Below, piece after piece: positions 51,785 through 60,325 of a stretch of 64,000 bases of DNA; positions within the stretch are counted from its first letter, which is position 1, and each line of letters begins with the position of its first letter. Under the pieces are notes generated by a model, which searched no databases, was not told the origin of the DNA, and was given only the letters and a program-made list of their open reading frames with translations. The stretch comes from Flavobacterium sp. GTDB lineage: Bacteria; Bacteroidota; Bacteroidia; Flavobacteriales; Flavobacteriaceae. Where the stretch lies: positions 132,350 through 196,349 of the forward strand of contig JALRGT010000004.1 of NCBI GenBank assembly GCA_023259675.1. The letters run 5' to 3'. A program made the translations under genes and the position numbers.

Positions 51785-53701
51785 CTATGAAATTAAAGCA
51801 ACACTAAAACGCATTTTCAAAGAATCCTGAATATTCGATAACGGTTTAAAACAACTTTTAAGTTTTAACCTATCCGCTTTACTTAAACTATTGATGTCTA
51901 CGAACCTTCCTCCATTATCATTAGCCAAACCTTGTGAAGTTCTAAACTGCAGTAAAATTTTAAAGGCAATGGCACAAGATTCAAATAAATCCCTGTTTTG
52001 AGGTTCTATCTCCATTAATCGCTCAAAACGCGCTATTGTATTGTTGATTTTTAAATTGTGCTGCAAAGCAAAAATTCGTGCTGCATCCACTAATGGTCGT
52101 ATCGCTCTACTCTTAATATCAAATTGGTCTTTGTGTTCCCCATCTTGCTCCACCAAAAACTGTTTAAAAAAACTAAGTGGTGCCGGATTATCCAAAGTAA
52201 CTTTACTCAAAAAACTTAAAAAGATTTCGTTTTTGGCTACATTAGTAAAAACACTATCTGACATTTGATTGTACAATTCCCTATCTCCATCAATATATTC
52301 AAAATCAAAAAAGATGACACTCAGAAGAATTTTATCCGAAACAGGATCTTCAACCCAATCCTTGAACTGTTTTTCCCATTCATTTAATGACAGACACCAC
52401 TTAGGATTACTGGCCATAATATTCGCCGGGCAATATTCAAACCCCACAATGTTGAGTTTTTCGGTTACTTTGGTAGCCAATCCCAGGAAGTACTCTTTCA
52501 CTTTTGGATAGATATCTTCAGAAACATTTTCAAAAACCAAAGCATTATCTTGATCGGTAATCAGCAATTGTTCTTTTCTACCTTGGCTTCCCATGGCTAA
52601 CCAAGTATAAGACACTGGTGGCTCTTCACCCAATTCGGCAATAGAAAGTTTGATAATCCTTTTGGTAATTGCCGTATTGATTTCTGAAATCACTTTTGTT
52701 ATAAAATAAATTGGAATTTCTTGTTCTAAATATCCTTTGGTCAGTTCCGATGCTTTTACTCTAATAAATTTTAGTGTTTCTACATCTTTAGAATGTCTAA
52801 TTTCACGGATCAGGGAAATAGGATTATTTCCTTGCATAATATTCAAATCCTGATTACCCAAAACGCCCACTAATTCCGATTGATCGGTACCGTCTTTAGT
52901 AATACAAATGTGTGATACTTTATGCTTAAGCAGGGCTATTTGCGCCTCGGCAACACTAATCTTTTCCGGAAATGTAACTACCGGACTAGTCATGATTTCA
53001 CTAACCTTTTCGTCAATATGAAATAAACCGGTTCCTATTTTCATCCTGATATCCTTATCGGTAATTATTCCGATTGGTAATTTGTCTTTAGATACAATAA
53101 TGGAATTCACTTTGCTATCAGACATGATATTACATGCTTCTCTTACAGTCGTATCTAAACTACAAATGATAGGGTTTTTGCTGTATTTTGCCGATTGTGT
53201 CTCAGCATAACCATGATCAATTTTTTGAACAGAAGAAATATTGGCAAATAATTTTCCTTTGTGTTTATCCGAAAAGGGCTCTCTTGTATTTGTTGCAAAA
53301 CTCGCAATCAAAAATTGACTCACTTTAGGATATTCTTTAATAATATCATGAAATATCTCTATCGGAATTCCATACAATATCGTTTCCTCATTGGCCGCAG
53401 CTCCCATAACATAATGCTCGTTCATAATCAAAGGACGCAAACCAAACAAATCTCCCTCATCACAAATATCAATATTGTATTTTTGGTTATTTACGAACCG
53501 ATACAAACGAATCGCTCCCTGATAAACAATATAAAAATGTTGATGTGGACTATCGTCTTGGTCAAATATGATTTTATCTTTTTCAAAATGTTGAATTTCT
53601 ACATTTTTGGCTATTTCTAATAAAGTTTCTTTAGAAATCAGATTAAAAGGGGGATAATCTTTTAAAAAATCGAAAATGCGTTCGGCTATGGTATTCTTCA
53701 T
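51785..53701 (-). CDS. cNMP-binding / CBS / DUF294 nucleotidyltransferase-like protein
   Basis: About 638 residues in four parts: a cyclic-nucleotide-binding domain (about 15-130, FEKDKIIFDQDD, GDLFGLRPL), two CBS domains (about 165-290), a DUF294 nucleotidyltransferase domain with LAMGSQGRKEQLLITDQDNA (about 375-394; GS, then DxD), and a C-terminal DUF294_C helical domain. This is a GlnD-like sensory layout; protein modification is plausible but unproven. It is cytosolic. The ATG at 53701 is preferred because MKNTIAERI begins the domain; an upstream ATG at 53758 would overlap a promoter-like TATATTTA. Confidence 0.88.
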   Translation of the reverse strand: MKNTIAERIFDFLKDYPPFNLISKETLLEIAKNVEIQHFEKDKIIFDQDDSPHQHFYIVYQGAIRLYRFVNNQKYNIDICDEGDLFGLRPLIMNEHYVMGAAANEETILYGIPIEIFHDIIKEYPKVSQFLIASFATNTREPFSDKHKGKLFANISSVQKIDHGYAETQSAKYSKNPIICSLDTTVREACNIMSDSKVNSIIVSKDKLPIGIITDKDIRMKIGTGLFHIDEKVSEIMTSPVVTFPEKISVAEAQIALLKHKVSHICITKDGTDQSELVGVLGNQDLNIMQGNNPISLIREIRHSKDVETLKFIRVKASELTKGYLEQEIPIYFITKVISEINTAITKRIIKLSIAELGEEPPVSYTWLAMGSQGRKEQLLITDQDNALVFENVSEDIYPKVKEYFLGLATKVTEKLNIVGFEYCPANIMASNPKWCLSLNEWEKQFKDWVEDPVSDKILLSVIFFDFEYIDGDRELYNQMSDSVFTNVAKNEIFLSFLSKVTLDNPAPLSFFKQFLVEQDGEHKDQFDIKSRAIRPLVDAARIFALQHNLKINNTIARFERLMEIEPQNRDLFESCAIAFKILLQFRTSQGLANDNGGRFVDINSLSKADRLKLKSCFKPLSNIQDSLKMRFSVALIS

Positions 53702-53949
53702 GGAATATTTAAATATATTTTTTATTAAAAACCTATTCTTTGTTTTTAATATTGTCATACAAAATTATCGTTTTCTCATCTAAATTATGCTAAAAAACTG
53801 CTAATTCGTTACGATTATTGGCACTATTTTTTAAATGAAAAATATGTTTTATTTTGCATTCCAATTTACGAAAAAAAAGCATTCCTAATAAAATCCGTTT
53901 CTTTTTGAAATTTTTTACCAAATTGAATTTATAAAAGCTTACAAAGACT

Positions 53950-53957
53950 TATTTTTG
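53950..53957 (+). promoter_or_regulatory. -7 promoter element TATTTTTG abutting rlmD
   Basis: Perfect TAnnTTTG ending four bases before the rlmD ATG, which suggests a leaderless transcript. Confidence 0.65.
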
Positions 53958-53961
53958 CGCC

Positions 53962-55374
53962 ATGGGAAGAAAAAATACAGACAAAGTTGTCTTTCATCAA
54001 ATAAAAGTCCTTGATGCAGGTGCAAAAGGCGTATCAGTTGCAAAAGCTCCTGATGGGAAAGTGGTTTTTATACCAAATGTAGTTCCGGGTGATGTGGTTG
54101 ATGTGCAAACACTTAAAAAGCGTAAAGCCTATTACGAAGGTAAAGCCGTAAAATTCCATGAATTTTCAGAACACCGTACAGAACCAATTTGTGAACATTT
54201 TGGAGTTTGTGGCGGTTGCAAATGGCAAAACATGAAATACAGCCAACAACTGTATTACAAACAAAATGAAGTTCAGAATCATTTGCAACGCATTGGTAAA
54301 ATTGAACTTCCTGAATTTGAACCTATTTTAGGTTCCGAAAAACAATTTTTCTACAGAAATAAAATGGAATTCTCCTTTTCAAACAGCCGTTGGTTGACTG
54401 AAAAAGAAATAGAAAGCACCGAAGATTTAGGAAATAGAAATGCGCTAGGGTTTCATATTCCGAAAATGTGGGACAAAATTCTGGACATCAACAAATGTCA
54501 TTTACAGGAAGATCCTTCCAATGCCATTAGAAACGAAATCAAAGCTTTTGCCAATGCAAACGAATTGACTTTCTTCAATCCAAGAGCACACGAAGGCTTA
54601 TTGAGAACCTTGATGATTCGTACTGCATCAACGGGTGAAATCATGGTTTTGATTCAGTTTTTTGAAGACGATAAAGCCAATAGAGAGTTAATCTTAGACC
54701 ACGTTTATGAAAAGTTTCCACAAATTACTTCCTTGCAATATGTGGTAAATAATAAAGCCAACGATACTTTATACGATACAAACATTAAACTATACAAAGG
54801 TCGTGATTATATTCTGGAAGAAATGGAAGGATTGAAATTTAGCATTAACGCTAAATCTTTCTATCAAACCAATTCAGATCAGGCTTATGAATTGTATAAA
54901 ATTACCCGTGATTTCGCTGGATTAACCGGAAACGAAATCGTATATGATCTGTATACCGGAACAGGAACTATCGCTCAATTTGTTTCCAAAAAAGCAAAAA
55001 AAGTTATAGGGGTAGAAAGTGTCCCTGAAGCGATTAAAGACGCAAAACTAAATGCAGAGCGCAATGAAATCACTAATTGTGAGTTCTTTGTGGGAGATAT
55101 GAAAGTTGTTTTCAATGACGCCTTCATTGCTCAAAACGGTCATCCTGATGTCATTATCACCGATCCGCCAAGAGACGGGATGCATAAAGACGTAATTGAA
55201 CAAATTATGAAAATTGCTCCTGAAAAAGTGGTGTATGTAAGTTGTAACTCAGCTACCCAAGCCCGTGATTTGGCACTAATGGATGAAAAATACAAAGTAA
55301 CCAGAGTACGTCCCGTAGACATGTTTCCGCAAACGCATCACGTAGAAAATGTAGTGCTTTTAGAAAGACGATAA
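53962..55374 (+). CDS. rlmD: 23S rRNA (uracil-C5)-methyltransferase, RlmD family
   Basis: The 470-residue enzyme has an N-terminal TRAM domain (about 8-68), a 4Fe-4S cluster motif CEHFGVCGGCKWQ (three Cys, fourth near 175 in KCHLQ), motif I YDLYTGTGTIAQF, DPPRDGMHKD and the catalytic Cys in VYVSCNSATQARD. It methylates U1939-type positions of 23S rRNA. Assignment among RlmD, RlmC and TrmA paralogs is by similarity and not certain. It is followed by the conserved DUF6452 and DUF6048 genes on the same strand. Confidence 0.93.
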   Translation: MGRKNTDKVVFHQIKVLDAGAKGVSVAKAPDGKVVFIPNVVPGDVVDVQTLKKRKAYYEGKAVKFHEFSEHRTEPICEHFGVCGGCKWQNMKYSQQLYYKQNEVQNHLQRIGKIELPEFEPILGSEKQFFYRNKMEFSFSNSRWLTEKEIESTEDLGNRNALGFHIPKMWDKILDINKCHLQEDPSNAIRNEIKAFANANELTFFNPRAHEGLLRTLMIRTASTGEIMVLIQFFEDDKANRELILDHVYEKFPQITSLQYVVNNKANDTLYDTNIKLYKGRDYILEEMEGLKFSINAKSFYQTNSDQAYELYKITRDFAGLTGNEIVYDLYTGTGTIAQFVSKKAKKVIGVESVPEAIKDAKLNAERNEITNCEFFVGDMKVVFNDAFIAQNGHPDVIITDPPRDGMHKDVIEQIMKIAPEKVVYVSCNSATQARDLALMDEKYKVTRVRPVDMFPQTHHVENVVLLERR

Positions 55375-55398
55375 AAAAAACTGGGGGATTTTAATAGT

Positions 55399-55923
55399 AT
55401 GAAAAAAATAATTCTTTTACTGATTGTGTCACTTTGCATTTCTTTCACCAACTGTGAAAAGGATGACATTTGCGATGCCAATACCATTACCACTCCCCGA
55501 TTGGTTATTTCTTTTTATGACATTACCAATTCGACTGAATCGAAAAATGTAACCAATTTAAAAATTATTGGAGACGGTATGGAAGAAGGTATCATTTATA
55601 ATGGTAGTACGTTGATCAATAGTAATAAAGTGGCAATCCCTTTAAAAACAGATGCAGACGTCACGAAATATCATTTCATCTTGAATTACGACAATGCCAA
55701 CGCGGCTTTGATAAACGAAGACATCTTAGAATTCGATTATTCACGTGAAAACATTTTCATTTCTAGAGCCTGTGGTTTTAAAACCGTTTTTACATTAGAT
55801 CCACTTAATCCTTTTACCCATACCGATGCTGCTGTAGCCGATGAAAAATGGATTCGACATATTGCCGTTAAAAAAAGTACTATTGATAACGAAAATGAAA
55901 CACACCTTGAAATCTATTTTTAG
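55399..55923 (+). CDS. DUF6452-like lipoprotein
   Basis: The 174-residue protein has a signal peptide with lipobox SFTNC near residue 19, then EKDDICDANTITTPRLVISFYD, a Cys-containing N-terminal strand region and CGFKTVFTL near the end. This matches the DUF6452 family that in flavobacteria lies between rlmD and DUF6048. It is predicted to be periplasmic and beta-rich. Function unknown. The following gene starts inside its 3' end, which implies coupling. Confidence 0.82.
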   Translation: MKKIILLLIVSLCISFTNCEKDDICDANTITTPRLVISFYDITNSTESKNVTNLKIIGDGMEEGIIYNGSTLINSNKVAIPLKTDADVTKYHFILNYDNANAALINEDILEFDYSRENIFISRACGFKTVFTLDPLNPFTHTDAAVADEKWIRHIAVKKSTIDNENETHLEIYF

Positions 55924-56719
55924 TATTTACCTACTTTTTTCTTTGTTTATCGTTTCCGCACAAGAAACGAATGACAAACAAAAAGCGCTCGACAGTATTC
56001 CGAAAGAAAAAGCGATTATTCCAGATAACACCAAACAAAACAGCTCTAATCTTGCTACAGAAAAGACCGTTGAGGAAACTCCGATAAAAACAGATCGTTA
56101 CGGTTTGAGAGTTGGAGTCGATTTATACCGACTGACACGAGCTTTTTACGACAAAAACTATAAAGGAATTGAATTCGCCGGAGATTATCGACTGACTAAA
56201 AAATATTTTCTAGCTGCCGAAATCGGTAATGAAAACAAAACCACCGATGACGACCGTGTCAATTTTACCACCAAAGGATCTTACCTAAAAGCAGGTTTTG
56301 ACTATAATGCCTATGAAAACTGGCTGGACATGGAAAATATTATTTCTATCGGAATGCGTTTAGGATTCAGCACTTTCAACCAAGAATTAAACACGTACCG
56401 TATTTACAACTCCAATCATTATTTTGGTGATATTCCGCCGCTAGTTTCAGGAGAAAAATTCAGTAATCTTTCTGCCAGTTGGATTGAGGTAGTCGCCGGA
56501 CTTAAAGTCAAAGTAATCAATAACATTTTTGCCGGTTTCAGTCTTCGTTTGAATCGTTTTGTTTCGAATAAAAAACCGAATAATTTCGACAATTTGTATA
56601 TTCCAGGTTTCAACAGAACCTACGATGGCGATTTTGGAGTTGGATTCAACTATACGATAACGTATTTCATCCCCATTTATAAAAAGAAAGTAGTGCCGAA
56701 AGAAAAAATTACGAATTAG
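55895..56719 (+). CDS. DUF6048-like secreted protein
   Basis: A 274-residue protein with signal peptide ending FIVSAQ, a polar linker rich in Lys and Glu (about 25-65), then an outer-membrane-like beta barrel domain: RYGLRVGVDLYRLTRAFY, KYFLAAEIGNENK, YLKAGFDYNAYE and NIFAGFSLRLNRF. This matches DUF6048, the usual partner of DUF6452. The ATG at 55895 is used; it overlaps the DUF6452 gene by 29 bases. The barrel and lipoprotein probably work together in the outer membrane; role unknown. Confidence 0.82.
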   Translation: MKHTLKSIFSIYLLFSLFIVSAQETNDKQKALDSIPKEKAIIPDNTKQNSSNLATEKTVEETPIKTDRYGLRVGVDLYRLTRAFYDKNYKGIEFAGDYRLTKKYFLAAEIGNENKTTDDDRVNFTTKGSYLKAGFDYNAYENWLDMENIISIGMRLGFSTFNQELNTYRIYNSNHYFGDIPPLVSGEKFSNLSASWIEVVAGLKVKVINNIFAGFSLRLNRFVSNKKPNNFDNLYIPGFNRTYDGDFGVGFNYTITYFIPIYKKKVVPKEKITN

Positions 56720-56748
56720 AAATTACGAATTACGAATTACGAATTTAC
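56707..56748. repeat. heptamer tandem repeat AATTACG x6
   Basis: Six 7-base units, mostly AATTACG, from within the last codons of the DUF6048 gene through its stop to just before the convergent four-helix-bundle gene. Confidence 0.85.
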
Positions 56749-56750
56749 AA

Positions 56751-57107
56751 TTATTGGTTTCTAGAACGTAGTGTCTTCTGTATGGAACCAATAATTTTTA
56801 ATAATTCATCAACGTCATTTAGCAAACTTTCATTTTCTTTTTTTGAAATGTAATTAGTATCTGTCAACAATCTAATCCAATAATGCGTCTCTCTAGCTTC
56901 TTTATAAGCTATCGTAAGTTTAGCAAAGAAATCTTTATCACTCTGACCTCCTATTGCTTCTTCAATATTTGCTCCAATTGAGGTTCCTGATCTGAGTAAT
57001 TGTTTACTCAAAACAAACTCTTTTTTTTCAACACTCAAATATTGATATACTTTTACAATCCTAACTGCGAAAGCATAACTTTTTATTTGAATGATATTTT
57101 CTTTCAT
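56751..57107 (-). CDS. four-helix-bundle protein (S23-like)
   Basis: The 118-residue protein matches the four-helix-bundle family once named 23S rRNA intervening-sequence protein: SYAFAVRIVKVYQYL, QLLRSGTSIGANIEEAIGGQS and AYKEARETHYWIRLL. Such genes are scattered widely, often between repeats, and their function is unknown. Here it is flanked by a heptamer repeat on one side and a 14-base duplication (57140-57167) on the other, which supports a mobile or repeatedly gained gene. Confidence 0.9.
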   Translation of the reverse strand: MKENIIQIKSYAFAVRIVKVYQYLSVEKKEFVLSKQLLRSGTSIGANIEEAIGGQSDKDFFAKLTIAYKEARETHYWIRLLTDTNYISKKENESLLNDVDELLKIIGSIQKTLRSRNQ

Positions 57108-57139
57108 TAGTCTGGACTAAAACCGTTACTGAATATTTA

Positions 57140-57167
57140 AATTGCAAATTAGTAATTGCAAATTAGT
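57140..57167. repeat. 14-bp tandem duplication AATTGCAAATTAGT x2
   Basis: Two exact units (57140-57153 and 57154-57167) followed by AATTA, just 3' of the small membrane protein gene and upstream of the four-helix-bundle gene. Confidence 0.85.
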
Positions 57168-57169
57168 AA

Positions 57170-57409
57170 TTATACTATTTCCTTAATTCCTTTTACAAAA
57201 ACCCATTTCATAAATAGCTTTTCTCCGTCTTTAGTTTTTACGGCCTGAAATTTAGGCCCAGCAAACGTACTGAATACAAAAGCTATAAAGGGTACCCAAA
57301 AACCAGTTAACGTAGGAACAAATCTGATGATTAAATATCTAGAACCTACAAACAGTACGGTAAAAATTCCCAATTGGTATAAAAAAGCTCTTACTTGTAA
57401 TTTTGTCAT
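57170..57409 (-). CDS. small two-helix membrane protein
   Basis: A 79-residue protein with two hydrophobic segments (about 8-30 and 33-52) and a short cytoplasmic tail (KTKDGEKLFMKWVFVKGI). The family was not recognised, though similar small proteins occur in other flavobacteria. It probably begins at ATG 57409 and lies between rlmL-type and four-helix-bundle genes on the same strand. Confidence 0.7.
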   Translation of the reverse strand: MTKLQVRAFLYQLGIFTVLFVGSRYLIIRFVPTLTGFWVPFIAFVFSTFAGPKFQAVKTKDGEKLFMKWVFVKGIKEIV

Positions 57410-57479
57410 TTTGATAATCTTTAATATTAAATAAATCTAATTTCTAAAAACTGTTTACTGTTCACTAAACATTGTTTTA

Positions 57480-58655
57480 CTATTCAACACTTCCGTCAGT
57501 AACCTGAAACTTCGTTCTCTTACTTCCTTCGTACATTTCGTATTTCACTAAACGCGCTTCGATGCTGGCATTAAATAATTTTATTTTTCTGGAAGGTCTT
57601 AATCCAACATACTTCAAGGCATCTAGATTTCCGGTGATAAACCAAGCATTCGTTCCCGGATAATTTTTCTTCAAGGTATCTCCTATATTTTTGTAGAATT
57701 CTTCCATATGAATATCCAATCGTTCATCATACGGCGGATTGAAAACAATATGCAATTTCCCTTCGGTAGTTTTTTCAGTATCAAAGAAATTATTCTCCTC
57801 GATAGTGATGTATTCTTCTAAATTGGCATTTCTTATATTATCTTTTGCCTTAGCAACCGCACTCGGTGCTTTATCATAGCCTTTTATGGTATAATGAAAT
57901 TCACGAACTTTTTTCATCAAACTATCCATAATTTGGTCAAACAAATCGTTATCCCAATCGTGCCATTTTTCGAAAGCAAATTCTTTACGGTTGATATTTG
58001 CCGGAATATTACAGGCAATCATCGCTGCCTCGGCCAAGAAAGTTCCAGAACCACACATCGGATCCAAGAAATCACTTTGTCCATCCCATCCGGAAAGCAA
58101 TAAAATTCCTGCTGCCAAAACTTCGTTGATAGGCGCAATATTGGTTGCCGTTCTATACCCACGTTGGTGCAATGAATTCCCGGAAGTATCCAAAGCAACC
58201 GAAACCTGATCTTTATCGATATGGATATTGATTCTTAAATCCGGAAACGCTTTGTCAATACTTGGACGTTGCCCCGTTCTTTGTCTGAACTGATCCACAA
58301 TGGCATCCTTACATTTTTGGGAAACAAATTCGGAGTGGTTGAAATATTCCGAGTGAACCGTGGCATCAATCACAAATGTTTGGTTTGCATTGATATATTT
58401 AGACCAATTCACCCCTTGAATTCCTTTGTATAAAGCTTGTTCATTAGTCGCTTTAAAAGTAAATATCGGTTTTAATATTTTCAAAGCGGTACGCAACGCT
58501 AAATTGGCTTTATACATAAACCCTTTATCGCCTTTAAAACGCACCATTCTCACCCCTTGTTCAACGTCTTGAGCGCCTAAAAGTTGTAATTCTTTAGCTA
58601 ATATTTCTTCAAAACCAAAAAAGGTTTTGGCAACCATCTTAAAATTATTTTCCAT
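57480..58655 (-). CDS. THUMP-domain RNA N2-guanine methyltransferase (RlmL-type)
   Basis: The 391-residue protein has an N-terminal THUMP domain (about 45-150) and a Rossmann methyltransferase with FLDPMCGSGTFLAEAA (about 189-204) and the catalytic NPPYDERL (about 296-303). This is the N-terminal half of E. coli RlmL (m2G2445 of 23S rRNA); the RlmK half is absent, as is usual outside gammaproteobacteria. Single gene with a promoter overlapping a divergent one. Confidence 0.92.
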   Translation of the reverse strand: MENNFKMVAKTFFGFEEILAKELQLLGAQDVEQGVRMVRFKGDKGFMYKANLALRTALKILKPIFTFKATNEQALYKGIQGVNWSKYINANQTFVIDATVHSEYFNHSEFVSQKCKDAIVDQFRQRTGQRPSIDKAFPDLRINIHIDKDQVSVALDTSGNSLHQRGYRTATNIAPINEVLAAGILLLSGWDGQSDFLDPMCGSGTFLAEAAMIACNIPANINRKEFAFEKWHDWDNDLFDQIMDSLMKKVREFHYTIKGYDKAPSAVAKAKDNIRNANLEEYITIEENNFFDTEKTTEGKLHIVFNPPYDERLDIHMEEFYKNIGDTLKKNYPGTNAWFITGNLDALKYVGLRPSRKIKLFNASIEARLVKYEMYEGSKRTKFQVTDGSVE

Positions 58656-58769
58656 TTTTATGTATCAATTAAAACAGTCCAAGCAGTATTAAAATCCGGA
58701 CTATATCAAAAATTAAAAGAATCCTTACGATAATCCTGTTGTATCTATACTGATTCGCTATTTTTTCAG

Positions 58770-58788
58770 CAAAAATACACTAAATTTG
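58770..58788. promoter_or_regulatory. overlapping divergent -7 elements
   Basis: Minus-strand TATTTTTG at 58777-58770 (for the RlmL-type gene, 115-base leader) and plus-strand TAAATTTG at 58781-58788 (28 bases before the methyltransferase ATG) lie back to back, separated by three bases. The two polymerases would exclude each other. Confidence 0.6.
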
Positions 58789-58816
58789 CGGACTTGAATT
58801 AATTGAAAAAGAATAA

Positions 58817-59581
58817 ATGTCTGCAGAACAAAATCCAACTAACCCAAATCAAGATCAACCATCCGAAACTTGGTTCAGCTCTTGGTTTGATACTCCCTAT
58901 TATCATATCCTTTATAAAGAACGTAATTATCGGGAAGCGCAAGTTTTCATGGATAATTTGACCCATTATTTGAATTTACCCGAAAAAGCCAAAGTATTGG
59001 ATTTGGCTTGCGGAAAAGGTCGCCATTCCATTTATCTAAACCAACTGGGATTTGACGTCACCGGTGCCGATTTGTCTGAGAACAGTATCGCCGAAGCCAG
59101 CAAAAACAGCAACGAAACCTTGCATTTTAAAGTGCATGACATGCGAGAACCTTTCGAAGAAAAGTACGATGCCATATTCAATTTGTTTACCAGTTTTGGC
59201 TATTTCGAAAATGACGAAGATAATTTAACCACGCTAAAGGCTATTAAAGATAGTTTAACCGAGTATGGTTTTGCCGTGATTGATTTCATGAATGTCAATC
59301 AAGTTATCAATAATTTGGTTCCCGATGAAGTAAAAACCGTTGAAGGAATCGATTTTCATCTGAAACGCTATGTTGCAGACGGACATATTTATAAAGAAAT
59401 TGATTTTGAAGACAAAGGTCAAAAGTTTCATTTTACCGAAAAAGTAAAAGCCTTGACCTTACAAGATTTTGAAACCATGATGGAAGAAGCCGGAATCTAT
59501 CTTTTGGATATTTTTGGGGACTACAAATTGAAAAAATTCCACAAAACCGAAAGCGAACGATTGATCCTTATTTTTAAATAG
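58817..59581 (+). CDS. class I SAM-dependent methyltransferase
   Basis: The 254-residue protein has motif I VLDLACGKGRHSIYL (about 57-71), DVTGADLSE and FNLFTSFGYFE. This matches the methyltransferase 25/11-type group often located in Bacteroidota beside metal transporters; the substrate is unknown. Cytosolic, no other domain. A 55-base gap, with a short TAAACAATTAACTTTTAAAC repeat-like stretch, separates it from the ZIP gene. Confidence 0.85.
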   Translation: MSAEQNPTNPNQDQPSETWFSSWFDTPYYHILYKERNYREAQVFMDNLTHYLNLPEKAKVLDLACGKGRHSIYLNQLGFDVTGADLSENSIAEASKNSNETLHFKVHDMREPFEEKYDAIFNLFTSFGYFENDEDNLTTLKAIKDSLTEYGFAVIDFMNVNQVINNLVPDEVKTVEGIDFHLKRYVADGHIYKEIDFEDKGQKFHFTEKVKALTLQDFETMMEEAGIYLLDIFGDYKLKKFHKTESERLILIFK

Positions 59582-59636
59582 TTTAATTGTTTACAACCGT
59601 TAAACAATTAACTTTTAAACGATTCAACAAAAAAAC

Positions 59637-60308
59637 ATGAACTACCTTTTACCCTTACTTTCTGTACTGATAGGTTATATCATTGCTTTGGTTATCAAAC
59701 CAAAAAACAAAACCAATCTAAAATTATTATTGGCTTTTAGCGGATCTTTTTTACTCTCGCTTACCGTCATGCATCTTTTACCGGACGTGTATGAAAGTAG
59801 CAATCCAAATATTGGATTCTGTATCATGTTGGGTATTTTATTCCAAATTATATTGGAATTTTTCTCCAAAGGAGCCGAACACGGACACGTACACGGTCAT
59901 CCCAACATGACCCATATTCCTTGGTTGTTGTTTATCAGTCTTTGCATTCATGCGTTTCTCGAAGGTTTTCCCGTGGGGCATCATCATGACAATTTAGCCA
60001 TCGGGATTGCCATTCACCACCTTCCAATTGCCATTATTTTAACGACTTTTTTTGTCAATTCTCACTTAAATCAAAAAGGCATTTTTGTCTTTATGGCTAC
60101 CTTTGCCGTGATGACTCCTCTTGGAACATTTGCATCGGATTATCTTACCGGATTAAGCAATTATCATAACGAAATTACCGCAGTCGTTATCGGGATATTA
60201 TTCCATATTTCATCGACCATCATTTTCGAAAGCAGCGAAGGACACAAATTCAATATTGCCAAAGTTTCTATGATTGTTTTAGGAATTGCCTTGGCTTATT
60301 TTATTTAA
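59637..60308 (+). CDS. ZIP-family metal transporter
   Basis: The 223-residue protein has about eight membrane helices. A cytoplasmic His-rich loop (HGHVHGHPNMTH, about 82-93), HAFLEGFPVG (about 104-113) and IHHLPIAII (about 124-132) give the ZIP transport site. It imports Zn2+, Fe2+ or Mn2+; which one cannot be told. It lies 17 bases before the esterase gene. Confidence 0.92.
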   Translation: MNYLLPLLSVLIGYIIALVIKPKNKTNLKLLLAFSGSFLLSLTVMHLLPDVYESSNPNIGFCIMLGILFQIILEFFSKGAEHGHVHGHPNMTHIPWLLFISLCIHAFLEGFPVGHHHDNLAIGIAIHHLPIAIILTTFFVNSHLNQKGIFVFMATFAVMTPLGTFASDYLTGLSNYHNEITAVVIGILFHISSTIIFESSEGHKFNIAKVSMIVLGIALAYFI

Positions 60309-60325
60309 AAATAAATTTTATAATT

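Noticed and set aside
53702..53758. Longer N-terminus of the DUF294 protein from ATG 53758
   Set aside because: The extra 19 residues are not domain-like and overlap a near-consensus -7 element (TATATTTA).
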